The notes below the pieces were generated by a model, which was given only the letters and a program-made list of their open reading frames with translations, had not been told where the DNA came from and ran no database searches. From JANXQG01 sp963775975 (GTDB lineage: Bacteria > Planctomycetota > Planctomycetia > Pirellulales > Thermoguttaceae), in the NCBI GenBank assembly GCA_963775975.1, contig CAVZKX010000001.1:930001-994000 (forward strand): DNA of 64,000 bases, given 5' to 3'. How positions within the stretch are numbered: the stretch's first letter is position 1; every line of letters begins with the position of its first letter. Shown here in pieces: positions 44,139-55,632 of the stretch. Both the position numbers and the translations under genes were made by a program.

Positions 44139-46763
44139 ATGCCACCGCCAACTCATCGCTTTGAACACTTACCACTTGTTCTTCGGGACCGTGGGCCGGC
44201 TCGTTATCCACAGGTCGTAATCCCTGAAAACCCTACCACGACAACGAATAAGGGTAATCGTGCTGGGCACGCCGGCGGCCTACGAACCAGTTCGTCAACG
44301 GTTTCGACGAATTGGCAGACGCAGCAGGCAACGCGCATCGGTGGCGGACTTCCTCCGATAGAAGCCGGAATACCGTTGCTCTTGAAAATCGACACATCCC
44401 TCGATCTTGACGACTTGCGGCGGCAATTCAAGTTCGAGATCGTCTCCGAGCAGGAAGATGGATTTGTGATCGTTGCATCGGAAGACGTGAATCTAACCGA
44501 GTTTCAGCAGAAATTGGCCGACTTCACAGGGAATATCACAGGCTCCGCAAACATTGCAAAAATCCATGAGCTTCGAGCCGACCTCACCCAAGAAGAGCGT
44601 CTTAAGCTGATTCTCACTGATACCCTATTCGACGAATGGCCGACGATTGCGGATGATTCCCTTTATGTCTGTGATGTGAGCGTTACTTGCGTGGGAAATT
44701 GGGACATTCCGACCAAGCCTTCACAAAACCCGCGTTGGAAGCCGGAAACATGGGCGCACAAGGAGAACGAATGGTCGAACCGGCGCTTGGAAGCCTACGA
44801 CAAATGGGACGAGCTAAAAGACCAGCGGCTAGACGTGATACGCGAGATTATCAATCATTACGGAGGCGAAATCCTCCTCAATATTGATAATGCCGACGCA
44901 GAAGCGTTGTCACTGCCCGACAGTTTCTCGTTGCGTCTAAAGATTTCCGGCAAGGGTTTCAAGGATCTTGTTCTCAGCTATCCGTATATTTTTGAAGTCG
45001 CTGAGCCGGACGACATCGAAACGCCGCAACAGATCGCTCGTGACCTCGGTGCAATTCAAGCCCGCCTCGACATTCAGCCGCCAGACTCCAATGCACCAAC
45101 GGTTTGCGTCATCGACAGCGGTATTCAAGAAGAGCATTTTTGGCTGGAGCCAGGCATAGACAAGGCCGAGTCGCATTGTTTTCTTCCCGGCGTTTCGAGC
45201 ACCGACGTAGCGGATTACGTTCCGCCCAGCGGGCACGGAACTCGCGTCGCGGGGGCCGTGCTTCACGGCGAAACGATACCGAGAACCGGTGTCGTAAATC
45301 TTGAAGCGTGGGTCCAAAATGCACGAGTTCTCAACGAGGACAACATCATGCCTACGGTAATGTTCCCGCCGGCAGTCATTCGGGATGTCGTCAAACACTA
45401 CCACCAGGGGAAGCGAAAGACTCGCATTTTCAATCACTCAATCAATGCGAAGACCGCCTGTCGGACCCTGCGCATGTCTGCGTGGGCCGCCGAGATTGAT
45501 CTACTTTCCAACGATTATGACGTACTGATTGTCCAAACTTCCGGTAATTTGCGAACCTCTAGTCCAGCCCCCTGCCCAGGAGTGACGGAGCATATTGCGG
45601 GAGGACAACCGTATCCCGATTACCTCAGCGAAAATGCTTGCCGCATTGCCAACCCAGGTCAGAGTATGCAAGCACTGACGGTCGGATCAGTGGCTTACGA
45701 CGCCTTCGATAACGGCGGGTGGAAGAGCTTCGCGTCCGAGACCGGCCATCCGTCGGCGTTCAGCCGCGCGGGCCTTGGTATTTGGAACGCTATTAAGCCC
45801 GAAGTGGTCGAGTACGGTGGCGACTACCTGGTGAGTGGCACAATTGCACCGGTCGTTGACACGCCCCAGGTAGGCCGCGAGTGCTATCCTGAATTGGTGC
45901 GATCCACGATGCATGGCGGTCCTGCCTTCGACCGCGACGAGGTTGGCACATCATATGCTGCCCCAAAGGTGGCTAGGATCGCGGCACGTCTTCAATCCAT
46001 TTTGCCTGACGAGCCTTGCCTCCTTTATCGCGCTCTGATTGTGCAATCTGCCCACTGGCCTGAATGGGCAGATCATTTATCCGCTATAGAAAAAGCAAAT
46101 GTTTTGCGACGTATCGGCTACGGTATTCCCGACATCGAACGAGCAACGACGAACACGGACTTTCGGACGACCTTCATCAGTCACAGAGATCGTAACATTG
46201 GTCCTGCCGATTGCCACATTTACCAAGTCCCAATTCCAGAGGAATTGCGCCGGCCCGCCGGTGACTTCGACATTCGCATTGATGTCACATTGTCTTATTC
46301 GGCCGCACCACGGCGCACTCGTCGAACACCGCGAGGCTACCTCGCAACGTGGCTCGATTGGATAAGCAATCGCAAAGGCGAATCACTTGAAGCATTCCTC
46401 AGCCGCGCTTTGAAGTCAGATGATGCCCCAGTCCAAGAAGGAGCTGGGAGCCTTGGCTGGACTGTTCATACTCAGCCGCAATGGGGATTGCCTGGGGTCA
46501 AGCGGGGAATCGGAACCGTCCAAAAAGATTGGGCGATCGTGAAGTCAAACGCCTTACCAGATGATCTCTGTATCGCCGTGCGGGGGCATCAAGGCTGGAG
46601 CAGCGACCCGGATTCGGTTGCGCGATACACTCTCGTCGTAACATTTGAAATCGCGGGGCAGGAACTGTCCATCTACGAGCCGCTTCGGGCGGCAGTTCTG
46701 GAGCTTCAGTCACAGGTCGAAGTAGAAGTGGAAGAAGAACTCGAAATGCGAATTGAGGAATAG
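44139..46763 (+). CDS. Subtilisin-like serine protease (S8)
   Basis: 874 residues, no signal peptide, so cytoplasmic. The triad is in place: Asp in VCVIDSGIQ (about 326), His in PSGHGTRVAG (about 365), Ser in VGTSYAAPKVAR (about 605). The N-terminal 320 residues and the last 220 are of unknown fold; the end is very acidic (EVEVEEELEMRIEE). It pairs with the AAA+ ATPase before it. A regulated protease in a defence context could kill or arrest the cell on phage infection, as other defence proteases do, but this is inference. Confidence 0.85.
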   Translation: MPPPTHRFEHLPLVLRDRGPARYPQVVIPENPTTTTNKGNRAGHAGGLRTSSSTVSTNWQTQQATRIGGGLPPIEAGIPLLLKIDTSLDLDDLRRQFKFEIVSEQEDGFVIVASEDVNLTEFQQKLADFTGNITGSANIAKIHELRADLTQEERLKLILTDTLFDEWPTIADDSLYVCDVSVTCVGNWDIPTKPSQNPRWKPETWAHKENEWSNRRLEAYDKWDELKDQRLDVIREIINHYGGEILLNIDNADAEALSLPDSFSLRLKISGKGFKDLVLSYPYIFEVAEPDDIETPQQIARDLGAIQARLDIQPPDSNAPTVCVIDSGIQEEHFWLEPGIDKAESHCFLPGVSSTDVADYVPPSGHGTRVAGAVLHGETIPRTGVVNLEAWVQNARVLNEDNIMPTVMFPPAVIRDVVKHYHQGKRKTRIFNHSINAKTACRTLRMSAWAAEIDLLSNDYDVLIVQTSGNLRTSSPAPCPGVTEHIAGGQPYPDYLSENACRIANPGQSMQALTVGSVAYDAFDNGGWKSFASETGHPSAFSRAGLGIWNAIKPEVVEYGGDYLVSGTIAPVVDTPQVGRECYPELVRSTMHGGPAFDRDEVGTSYAAPKVARIAARLQSILPDEPCLLYRALIVQSAHWPEWADHLSAIEKANVLRRIGYGIPDIERATTNTDFRTTFISHRDRNIGPADCHIYQVPIPEELRRPAGDFDIRIDVTLSYSAAPRRTRRTPRGYLATWLDWISNRKGESLEAFLSRALKSDDAPVQEGAGSLGWTVHTQPQWGLPGVKRGIGTVQKDWAIVKSNALPDDLCIAVRGHQGWSSDPDSVARYTLVVTFEIAGQELSIYEPLRAAVLELQSQVEVEVEEELEMRIEE

Positions 46764-46774
46764 GTCAAACCAAA

Positions 46775-48813
46775 GTGACGACTTTTAGCGATAAGGTCAA
46801 TTTCATTTGGAGCGTCGCCGACCTGCTGCGCGGTCCATACAAGCCGGCACAATACGGCCGTGTGATTCTGCCGCTGACAGTGTTGCGACGGCTGGATTGC
46901 GTGTTGGCAGCCGACCAAGGAGAAGGTATTAGCCAAGCTTGCCGACTTGAAGGACGGCAAGCTCGCCAATCCTGAACCGATCCTTAATCGTGCCGCTAAG
47001 GCATCATTCCATAACACGAGCAAGCTCGATTTTCCCAAGCTCAAGGGCGAGCCGGACAAAATCGCCGCCAATCTCACCAAGTACATCAAGAGCTTTTCAT
47101 CGCAGGTCCGCGATATCTTCGACCACTTCAATTTCGAGCCGGAAATCGCCCGGCTGGACGAGAATAACCGGCTGTTTTTGGTCGTCTCAAAGTTCGCCGA
47201 TATCGACTTGCATCCCGACCGGGTATCCAACATCGAGATGGGCTACATCTTCGAGGAGCTGATCCGGCGATTCAACGAAGCGGCCAACGAGACGGCGGGC
47301 GACCACTTCACGCCCCGCGAAGTCATCCGCCTGATGGTGAATCTGCTTTTTGAGCCTGACCGCGACCTGTTGGTCAAGAAAGGGACTGTCCGCACCATCT
47401 GCGATCCGGCCTGCGGCACAGGCGGCATGCTGGCCGTCGCCGACGAGTATCTTCGTGAACTCAATCCTGACGCCCGGCTCGAAGTCTTCGGCCAGGACCA
47501 CAATCCGGAATCCTTCGCCGTCTGCGGCTCCGACATGCTCATCAAGGGTCACAAGATCGACCATATCGTCTTCGGCAGCAGCTTCACCAAGGACGGTTTT
47601 GCGAACCAGACGATTCGATTACATGCTCGCCAATCCGCCATTCGGCGTGGAATGGAAGCCCGACCAGGAGGCTATCGAGAAGGAGCATCGAGTCACTCAG
47701 GGCTATGATGGCCGCTTCGGCGCCGGCCTGCCGCGCATCAACGACGGCTCGTTCCTGTTCCTACAGCACATGATTTCCAAGATGAAATCGGTCAAGGACG
47801 GCGGCACGCGAATCGGCATCGTCTTCAACGGCTCGCCCCTGTTCACCGGCGACGCCGGATCGGGCGAGAGCGAAATCCGTCGCTGGATCATCGAGAACGA
47901 CTGGCTCGATGCCATCATCGCACTCCCCGACCAATTGTTCTACAACACGGGCATCTTTACCTACATCTGGATTGTCACCAACCGCAAGCGCCGCGACCGT
48001 CGAGGCAAGGTCCAGCTTATCAATGCCGTGGACATGTTCCGCAAAATGCGCAAGAGCCTGAACAACAAGCGCAACGAAATCGACGAGGAGCATATCAGTG
48101 AAATTACCCGGCTCTACGGTGATTATGAAGAAGGGGAACGCTCAAAAATATTCGACAATGCCGATTTTGGGTTTCGGCAAATCACGGTCGAACGTCCATT
48201 GCGTCTCAATTTTCAGGCTATCCCGGAACGGATTGAGTGTCTGAAATACGCCAGTGCGTTTCAGAATCTCGCTAAATCCAAAAAGAAGGACAAGAAGCAA
48301 ATCGCTGCCGAGGAAGCAGCAGGCCGCGTGTTGCAATCTGCCATTTTGGAAACATTGGGAACGCTTGACGATTCCATCTTGTACAAAGATTGTGAAGAAT
48401 TCGTCGCTGCACTCGACGCGGCTTTTGATGCAGCCGAGGTCAAGCTGTCGGCCCCCGTTCGCAAAGCTGTCCTTGCAGCCTTGTCCGAACGGGACGAAAC
48501 GGCTGAAATCTGCCTCGACGCGGATGGAAATCCCGAACCCGATTCCGATCTTCGGGACTACGAGAATGTGCCACTCAAGGAAGATATTCAGGAGTATTTC
48601 GACCGCGAAGTCCGGCCGCACCTCCCCGACGCTTGGATCAATGAAGATAAGCGAGACGAAAAAGATGGCCAAATGGGGATTGTCGGCTACGAAATTCCCC
48701 TGACAAGGCATTTCTATAAGTACATACCACCGCGTCCGTTGGAGGAAATCGAATCCGAGATCGCCGACCTTGAAAAAGACATCGTGCGGATGCTTCGGGA
48801 GGTGGTAGGATGA
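46775..48813 (+). pseudogene. hsdM: Type I restriction methylase HsdM, two frameshifts
   Basis: GTG 46775 gives FSDKVNFIWSVADLLRGPYK, the usual HsdM start. One extra base near 46915 and another near 47612 break the frame. The pieces include motif I CDPACGTGGMLAVADEY (near 47400) and motif IV ANPPFGVEW (near 47630), so it is an N6-adenine methylase. The end overlaps hsdS by 4 bases. Joined length about 680 residues. If the indels are real, the host is left unmethylated at this site while HsdR is also broken. Confidence 0.85.
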
Positions 48814-50213
48814 CCATGTCGCCAGCAATCAACAAAATTCTACTTTCTGCAAGCCGGAGGCAACACAAATTATATTCACAGTTCAAAGAAACTGGAGTCC
48901 CTTGGCTATCCACTGTTCCTGCTAATTGGCAAGTAAAGCGACTTCGTTACGCGGTCAGCTACCCTACAAAGGCCGAGGTGCGCGGACTTCCCCCCGACAC
49001 CGCTATTTCATTTGTTCCAATGGAGGCCGTGGGAGAATACGGGGGCCTAAATCTTGATCGGGTTCAACCAATAAAAACAGTGCTCAATGGATACACCTAC
49101 TTCGCAAACAATGATGTCCTTGTCGCCAAAATTACTCCGTGCTTTGAGAACGGCAAAGGTGCTCTCGCAACAGGACTGGAGAATGGCATCGGCTTTGGGA
49201 CAACAGAACTTCATGTTCTGCGTGCAGGTAGCGAACTCTTCCCACAATTCCTTTTTTACCTAACCATCGGCGAACATTTCCGGAAGCTGGGAACCGCAGA
49301 AATGTACGGTGCCGGAGGCCAAAAGCGAGTTCCTGAGCGATTCCTGAAGGATATTCGCCACCCGATCCCACCTTTCGACGAGCAGCGAGCAATTGTCACA
49401 TTCCTCGACCGCGAGACAGCCGAAATAGACGACTTAATAGCGAAGAAGAAAACGCTAATTCTAGGACTTGTTGATAAACGGAAAGGAACAATTGCCGAAT
49501 GCACGACCAAGGGCTTGGACCGATCTAAGCCAATGAAAGATTCTAAAATTCTTTGGTTTGGGCTAATACCAAAACACTGGCATGTCACAAGGCTCGGATG
49601 GATTTGTTCCGAAATCAGCGACATTAATCACGAAATGCCACCCGCTGTCGATGACGGCGTCCCATTTCTTTCAGCCAAAGATCTTCTTGATGATGGTACA
49701 TTGAACTTTACCCGCGACGTGAAGATGATTAGCGAAGATGACTTTCGCAGGTTAGCAAAAAAGTCACGCCCGAGACATGACGACATCATTTATTCTCGAA
49801 TCGGAGCATGTCTCGGTAAAGCTCGTATTGTCATGGCAGACACTCGTTTCCTTGTATCTTATTCATGCTGCGTTATTCGCCTTAAGACCGAAGTCTGTGA
49901 TCCCGCATATTTTTGCCATCTCCTGGATACGGATATCGTTTTGACTGAGGCAAAAATGAGAACACAAGGCATCGGCGTACCCGATCTTGGGCTCCATGAA
50001 ATCGGACGATTTCCAGTCCCCGTGCCGCCGATCGAGGAACAACGGCGAATCGCTCGCTTTTTGGACGAGGAGACCGAGAGGCTTGGAAGTCTTGTTCAAA
50101 CCGTAGAAAAGGGTATCGCTGCATTGCAAAATTACCGTGCATCCCTTATTGCCGCGGCCGTTACCGGTCAGATCGACGTTCGCAGCCACAGAGCGGAGGC
50201 CCCATGCCTGTAG
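48810..50213 (+). CDS. hsdS: Type I specificity subunit HsdS
   Basis: 467 residues, intact. Two target-recognition domains start at PANWQVKRLRYAV and PKHWHVTRLGWIC. Each is followed by a spacer helix motif: PPFDEQRAIVTFLDRETAEIDDL and PPIEEQRRIARFLDEETERL. HsdS reads the two half-sites of a split DNA target. Overlaps hsdM by 4 bases and hsdR by 10. Confidence 0.88.
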   Translation: MTMSPAINKILLSASRRQHKLYSQFKETGVPWLSTVPANWQVKRLRYAVSYPTKAEVRGLPPDTAISFVPMEAVGEYGGLNLDRVQPIKTVLNGYTYFANNDVLVAKITPCFENGKGALATGLENGIGFGTTELHVLRAGSELFPQFLFYLTIGEHFRKLGTAEMYGAGGQKRVPERFLKDIRHPIPPFDEQRAIVTFLDRETAEIDDLIAKKKTLILGLVDKRKGTIAECTTKGLDRSKPMKDSKILWFGLIPKHWHVTRLGWICSEISDINHEMPPAVDDGVPFLSAKDLLDDGTLNFTRDVKMISEDDFRRLAKKSRPRHDDIIYSRIGACLGKARIVMADTRFLVSYSCCVIRLKTEVCDPAYFCHLLDTDIVLTEAKMRTQGIGVPDLGLHEIGRFPVPVPPIEEQRRIARFLDEETERLGSLVQTVEKGIAALQNYRASLIAAAVTGQIDVRSHRAEAPCL

Positions 50214-53200
50214 ATCACAAAGAACGAGCCTTCGAGGCTGCAATTGAACACAGTCTATTGACTGTTGGCGGCTATGCCGAGGCCGACCCCGCCAATTTCG
50301 ACCGGGAGCGCGCAATTGACCCGACTTTGTTTCTGGCCTTCGTTCAAGAGACTCAGCCGGAAGCCTGGCAAGCGTTGGAGAAACTTCACGGCACGGGCAC
50401 GGCGGGCGTTATTATCGACGACTTGACCAAGGCGATCGATGGACAGGCAGGCGTACTCGGCGTAATCCGGCACGGCTTCAAGTGCTTTGGCAAACTGATT
50501 CATGTCGCCTATTTCGCGCCGGCACACGGGATGAATCCCGACTCCCGCCGCCTCTACGAAGCCAATCGACTGACGGTCACTCGACAGGTTCATTACAGCA
50601 CGAAAAACGAAAACTCAATTGACGTGATGTTGAGCCTGAACGGCATTCCCATCGCCACAGGCGAACTGAAGAACCCGCTCACCGGCCAAAACGCCGAACA
50701 CGCAAAGCATCAGTACAAGAACGACCGCGATCCCCGCGAGCGCATCTTTGAGTTCAAGAAGCGGACGCTCGTCCATTTTGCTGTCGATCCCGACGTGGTG
50801 TGGATGACTACCCGGCTTGACGGCAGGAAGACATTCTTCCTGCCCTTCAATAAAGGGAACGGAACCGCGGCCGGCAATCCGGACAATCCCAATGGGTACA
50901 AGACTGCCTATCTCTGGGAAGAGGTCTGGCAACGCGATTCGTGGCTCGACATTCTTGGGCGATTCATTCATTTGCAGGTGGAGGAAAAGACCGTCGGCGG
51001 CAAGAACATCCGCAAAGAAACGATGATCTTTCCCCGTTATCACCAGCTTGTCGCTGTACGCAGCCTGGAAGCGGACGCAAAGAAGACTGGGCCGGGCAAC
51101 AATTACCTGATTCAGCACTCGGCCGGTAGCGGCAAGAGCAACTCGATTGCGTGGATCGCTCATCGCCTCGCCAGTCTGCACGACGACCAGGACCACAAGA
51201 TTTTCGATTCGGTCATCGTCATCACCGACCGCCGTGTTCTCGACCGGCAGTTACAGGACACCATTTATCAGTTCGACCACAAGCAAGGCGTCGTGCAGAA
51301 GATCGACGAGGATTCCGAGCAGTTGGCCCAGGCATTGAAGTCCGGTACGCCGATCATCATCACGACGCTGCAAAAATTCCCCTTCGTCACGGAAAAAGTG
51401 GGCGACCTGCCCGACCGGAAGTACGCGGTCATCGTGGACGAGGCGCACAGTTCGCAATCCGGCGATGCCGCCACGGAATTGAAAGGCGTGTTCGCCGCCG
51501 CCAGCATTAAGCAAAAGGCGAAGGAAGAAGCCCAGGCCAAGGGGTTGGACGACGCTGAGGAAGAAATCCTGCGGACTATGGCGAAACGCGGCAAGCAGCC
51601 GAATATCAGTTTCTTTGCCTTCACCGCCACGCCGAAATACAAGACGCTGGAAGTCTTCGGGCACAAGGGGCCAGACGGCAAGCCGCAGCCGTTTCATCTT
51701 TACAGTATGCGGCAGGCCATCGAGGAAGGCTTCATCCATGACGTGTTGAAGAATTACACGACGTATAAGACCTATTACCGGCTTATCAAGGCCATCGAGG
51801 ACGATCCGCAGGTCAGCAAGAGCAAAGCCGCCAAGGCACTGGCCCGCTTCATGAGCCTGCACCCGCACAACATCGCGCAAAAGACGGAAGTTATGCTGGA
51901 GCACTTCCACACGTTCACGCGGCACAAGATCGGTGGGCGAGCCAAGGCGATGGTCGTGACCAGTTCGCGATTGCACGCCGTCCGCTACAAGCAGGAGTTC
52001 GACCGCCAGATCAAGGAGAAGGGCTATACCGAGATCAAGACGCTTGTCGCCTTTTCCGGCACGGTCGAAGACCCAGACGTGAAGGGCGTGAGCTACACCG
52101 AGCCGGACATGAATCGCGATAAGAACGGGCGGCCAATCAAAGAACGGGAACTCCCAGAGAAATTTGCAACCGAGGAATATCAACTGTTGCTCGTGGCCGA
52201 GAAGTATCAGACCGGTTTCGACCAACCGCTGTTGCACACGATGTACGTCGATAAGCGGCTCGACGGCATCCAGGCCGTGCAGACACTTTCGCGGTTGAAC
52301 CGGACCTGTCCCGGCAAGGACGATACCTTCGTTCTCGATTTTGTCAACAAGACCGAGGACATCCAGACCGCCTTTCAGCCTTACTTCGAACAGACCATCA
52401 TCGGGGACGAAGCGGACCCTCAGCAGTTATACGAGCTACAGGGCAAGCTCGAAGCAAAGCATGTTTTCTATCGGGAGGACGTGGACGCATTTTGCAGGAT
52501 CTTCTTCAAACCGAAGGTCACGCAATCGCCAAGCGATCATGCCATGATGAACGCGGCGATTGACCCGGCCGTGGGCCGCTTCCGACAACTGTCCGAGGAG
52601 AACCAGGACGAATTCCGAGGATTACTTAATACATTCCGAAACTTGTACGGCTTCTTGTCGCAGGTCATTCCATTCCAGGATACCGACCTGGAAAAGCTTT
52701 ATACCTACGCCAGATTCTTGGCGAATAAGCTGCCGCTACCGCGCGACCGGCGAGCGGTATATTTTCGACGACGAAGTGGCACTCAAATTCTACCGCCTGC
52801 AAAAAATCAGCGAAGGTTCGATCGTGCTCGACACCGGCGAGAACGTGCCGCGTCAGCGGCCCGACCGCTGTCGGAACTGGCAAAGCCGAAGACCCAAAGG
52901 TCGAACTTTCCCGGCTCATCGACTTAGTGAACGAGCGATTCGGCACGGATTTCACCCAGGCCGACGAACTTTTCTTCCATCAGATTCGGGAGGAGGCCGT
53001 GGCCGACGCATCGTTGCGCCAGGCAGCATCAGCCAATACCATTGACAATTTCCGCTATGTCTTCGTAAAGGCCCTGGAAGGGCTTTTCATCGATCGCATG
53101 GAGCAGAACGAGGAATTGTTCGCCAAATACATGAATGACGGAAACTTCAAGAAGGTTGTTTCCGAGTATTTGTTGAAGCAGGTTTACGAACAAATCCGGG

Positions 53201-53217
53201 AGGAGGGAGCGGCGTGA
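50204..53217 (+). pseudogene. hsdR: Type I restriction enzyme HsdR, two frameshifts
   Basis: The N-terminal nuclease core is visible (SLNGIPIATGELKNPLTG). Then come helicase motif I SAGSGKSNSIAW near residue 308, DEAH in VIVDEAHSSQSG near 411, and TGFDQPLLHTMYVDKRLDGI late in the motor. Single extra bases near 52742 and 52858 split the C-terminal domain (FDDEVALKFYRLQKISEGSI; VGTGKAEDPKVELSRLIDL; to the stop at 53217). Joined length about 1,003 residues, normal for the family. If the frameshifts are real the motor remains but HsdM binding would be lost. Confidence 0.87.
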
Positions 53218-53253
53218 CGCCCGAACCGATTTGCGTCCAATGTGATCTCGACT

Positions 53254-55536
53254 TTACATCCTGCCGATCAACGTCAGACAAATCTCGATGGCGCTTTTTG
53301 CCTCCGGCTCGCTGATGGTCGGCGACACGCCCGAGTCATGAGAATACGGGCTTGTATAGCTGTTAAGGTAATCGTAGTCGTCGTAGTCTGCCTGGAAGAT
53401 GGCAAGCGGCGATCCAGACGGAGCTGTTTTTACATTGCCGAGGAACGTGCCTAGCCACCCGTTGCCCGCCGGGCAGTCATCGGGAGCCATTTTCCGCATA
53501 TGGTTTTCCAGTACAGGCCGGATACACCGGATGGCCGCTGGTGAATCCTTGTCTTCGCCGTGATGATAGGAACGCAATTTCATCACATCCTTATCCACCA
53601 ACCCTGCCGCCGCGTTGTCTAGATCAAGCTCGACGATCCGCGAATCGGCGTTTATTTCGTCAATCTTCAGTGTGCGGGTCGTCGCCTTGTCACATCGGTT
53701 GGCGATCAGCCGCAAGAAATCGAGGCTGTGTGAGAGCACGATCACCTGCTTGGCGTCAGTGGCTAGCCGGCGGATAGCAAAACACGTCCATTGCTGGCGG
53801 AACTCATCAAGGCTGGTAAACGGATCGTCAAACACGATAATCAAGTTAGCCAGGTCTTGCCGATTCTTGACCTGTGCCATAAAGAACGCCAGCGCCAGTG
53901 TACTTCGGTCACCCGAACTCAAGGTATTGCGGAAACATGGCGTCCCGGCCGGAGTTTTGTCGCTACCCGGCTCGATCTCCACTCCACGTAGACCGAAGGC
54001 AAATCCTGCCCTCGGTGTGCGTCCCGTGTACTCGATTTTCACTCGTTTCAGCCTGAACGCCGCGCCGAAGTGCTTGAGTATGTCGTTCACCGTCAATTCG
54101 TAGGCACCGACCACTTTGTTGTTGTACGCATCCAAATCCGCCTTCGCCTTTTCCTTTGCTTTCGCAACTGCAATCTTGGCTGCGACCGCCCCCTGGTACG
54201 CGGTTACGGCGTCCCGGCCACTTTCTTCGTGACGAGTCTTCCTTGCCTCGAAAGCCACAAGGTCCTGCTCGATCGCCGCCGAACTCTTTGAACCGGATGC
54301 TTTTTTGACCTCTGCAATCCCTGCATTGAAGGTGTCCACCGCCGCGTTGTACCCGACGATCTCCTCCCTCAACTTCTTCCATTCTTTTACCGCAGCATCC
54401 GCTTCCGCAGTCATGGCAATCGCATCCAGAGGCGATCCAATTTTCTTATTTACGAGCGAGTTGACCGTATCGCGCAGCGTGCGGGCCGCTGGCTGAATGC
54501 GATCATCAAACGAGAGCGATGGGGCCGACTTGTCCGTGTATTTTTTCCAGAATTCGGCTCGTGAGGCGTTGTCGGCGATGATCTTCTGCGAATCCAGAAG
54601 TGCCGCGTCGTTTGAGATTCCCACGACTGCATTGCCTAAGCTGGTCAATTCTTCCTGAAACCTGCCGTAAGCTTCGCTGAAAAACGACCGAAGCGGGCCG
54701 AAAATCGCCGAAGTGCCGAGGGGCTGGTCGCAGAATGGGCAAGTATTTTCGCCGACAACGTACCCAAGGCCGTCCAACAGCCATCGCTCGCCATCAACGC
54801 CCATCATGTGAGCATTAACATGATTGCGGACTCGCTCTTCGGCATCCACTCCTACGCCATCAACCGTTTTGGCCAGCAATACGGTCAGATTGATCGGAAC
54901 GTCAGCGAGCGCGAACTTCCCTAGCAATCCTTTCTGCTGAATGGCCGCGGCATCCCTGATGATCGCGAGTTCCCCTCTCTTGTCAGCGATCCGGCGATCG
55001 ACTTCCGGATCTTCTGCTAGCTCGATAAACTGGTCGAGCGACACACCCTTCGGCACCAGCTTTTGCAACGCAGCTTTGGCCGCCGAATGCACGGTTCCAG
55101 CCTCGCGCTCGGTCACGTCAGTAGCGTCATAGGCCTCAGCCAAAGCTACGCCTTCTGACCCGAGGACGACGCGACAAAGGTTGCGCTTGTGGTCATGGGT
55201 AATTGCGTCGCCGGAGTAGACGTTCGCCGCGATGAAATCTGCGTCGAAAACCGCCAGATGGTCGCACGTCGAACCCCATGCCCCGTCCTTGAACTCAGCG
55301 GTTCCACCGCCTATTAGGACTTTGACATGCGGTTCGCCCGTACCGTCCAGAGTTTTTCTTTCGAGTACGAGCGTCGCATCGCCCGTTCGAAGCGATCGCA
55401 GAATCGCGCAAAGTGTAGTTTTACCTCTGCCGTTGTCGCCGTGAACAAGCGTGAGCTTGCGTAATTCGGTATCTCCCGCCGCTGTGTTGTTGCGAAAGAC
55501 GCCTATGTTTTTGATTGAAACGAATTTCTTGAGCAT
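53254..55536 (-). CDS. RloC/PrrC-like AAA_13 ATPase, possible anticodon nuclease
   Basis: 760 residues. ABC-type ATPase halves at both ends: P-loop GDNGRGKT (33-40), signature LSSGDRS (539-545), Walker B LIIVFDDP (565-572). A coiled-coil middle carries CPFC (266-269), like the zinc hook of RloC. Such proteins often sit beside type I restriction genes, as here (convergent, 36 bases). PrrC and RloC cut tRNA anticodon loops when restriction is disturbed. Candidate catalytic residues Arg673, Glu677 (RPVLE) and His733 recall their Arg-Glu-His triad, but spacing to His differs, so the nuclease role is uncertain. Intact frame. Confidence 0.72.
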   Translation of the reverse strand: MLKKFVSIKNIGVFRNNTAAGDTELRKLTLVHGDNGRGKTTLCAILRSLRTGDATLVLERKTLDGTGEPHVKVLIGGGTAEFKDGAWGSTCDHLAVFDADFIAANVYSGDAITHDHKRNLCRVVLGSEGVALAEAYDATDVTEREAGTVHSAAKAALQKLVPKGVSLDQFIELAEDPEVDRRIADKRGELAIIRDAAAIQQKGLLGKFALADVPINLTVLLAKTVDGVGVDAEERVRNHVNAHMMGVDGERWLLDGLGYVVGENTCPFCDQPLGTSAIFGPLRSFFSEAYGRFQEELTSLGNAVVGISNDAALLDSQKIIADNASRAEFWKKYTDKSAPSLSFDDRIQPAARTLRDTVNSLVNKKIGSPLDAIAMTAEADAAVKEWKKLREEIVGYNAAVDTFNAGIAEVKKASGSKSSAAIEQDLVAFEARKTRHEESGRDAVTAYQGAVAAKIAVAKAKEKAKADLDAYNNKVVGAYELTVNDILKHFGAAFRLKRVKIEYTGRTPRAGFAFGLRGVEIEPGSDKTPAGTPCFRNTLSSGDRSTLALAFFMAQVKNRQDLANLIIVFDDPFTSLDEFRQQWTCFAIRRLATDAKQVIVLSHSLDFLRLIANRCDKATTRTLKIDEINADSRIVELDLDNAAAGLVDKDVMKLRSYHHGEDKDSPAAIRCIRPVLENHMRKMAPDDCPAGNGWLGTFLGNVKTAPSGSPLAIFQADYDDYDYLNSYTSPYSHDSGVSPTISEPEAKSAIEICLTLIGRM

Positions 55537-55632
55537 GAAACTACCTTGCAGCCATTACCCGACGGCAGCGGGCGATTATCTGCTTACATTGGTAGCTTGT
55601 CAATCTAGGCGGGAGTTACGGCACCGAATAAC

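Noticed and set aside
51251..52237. 328-codon open frame opposite hsdR
   Set aside because: Shadow of the helicase gene; composition follows the real frame.
6538..55536. Possible full conjugative element (ICE)
   Set aside because: No VirB4, VirB-type channel or pilus assembly genes are visible between the att sites; the element appears only mobilizable.
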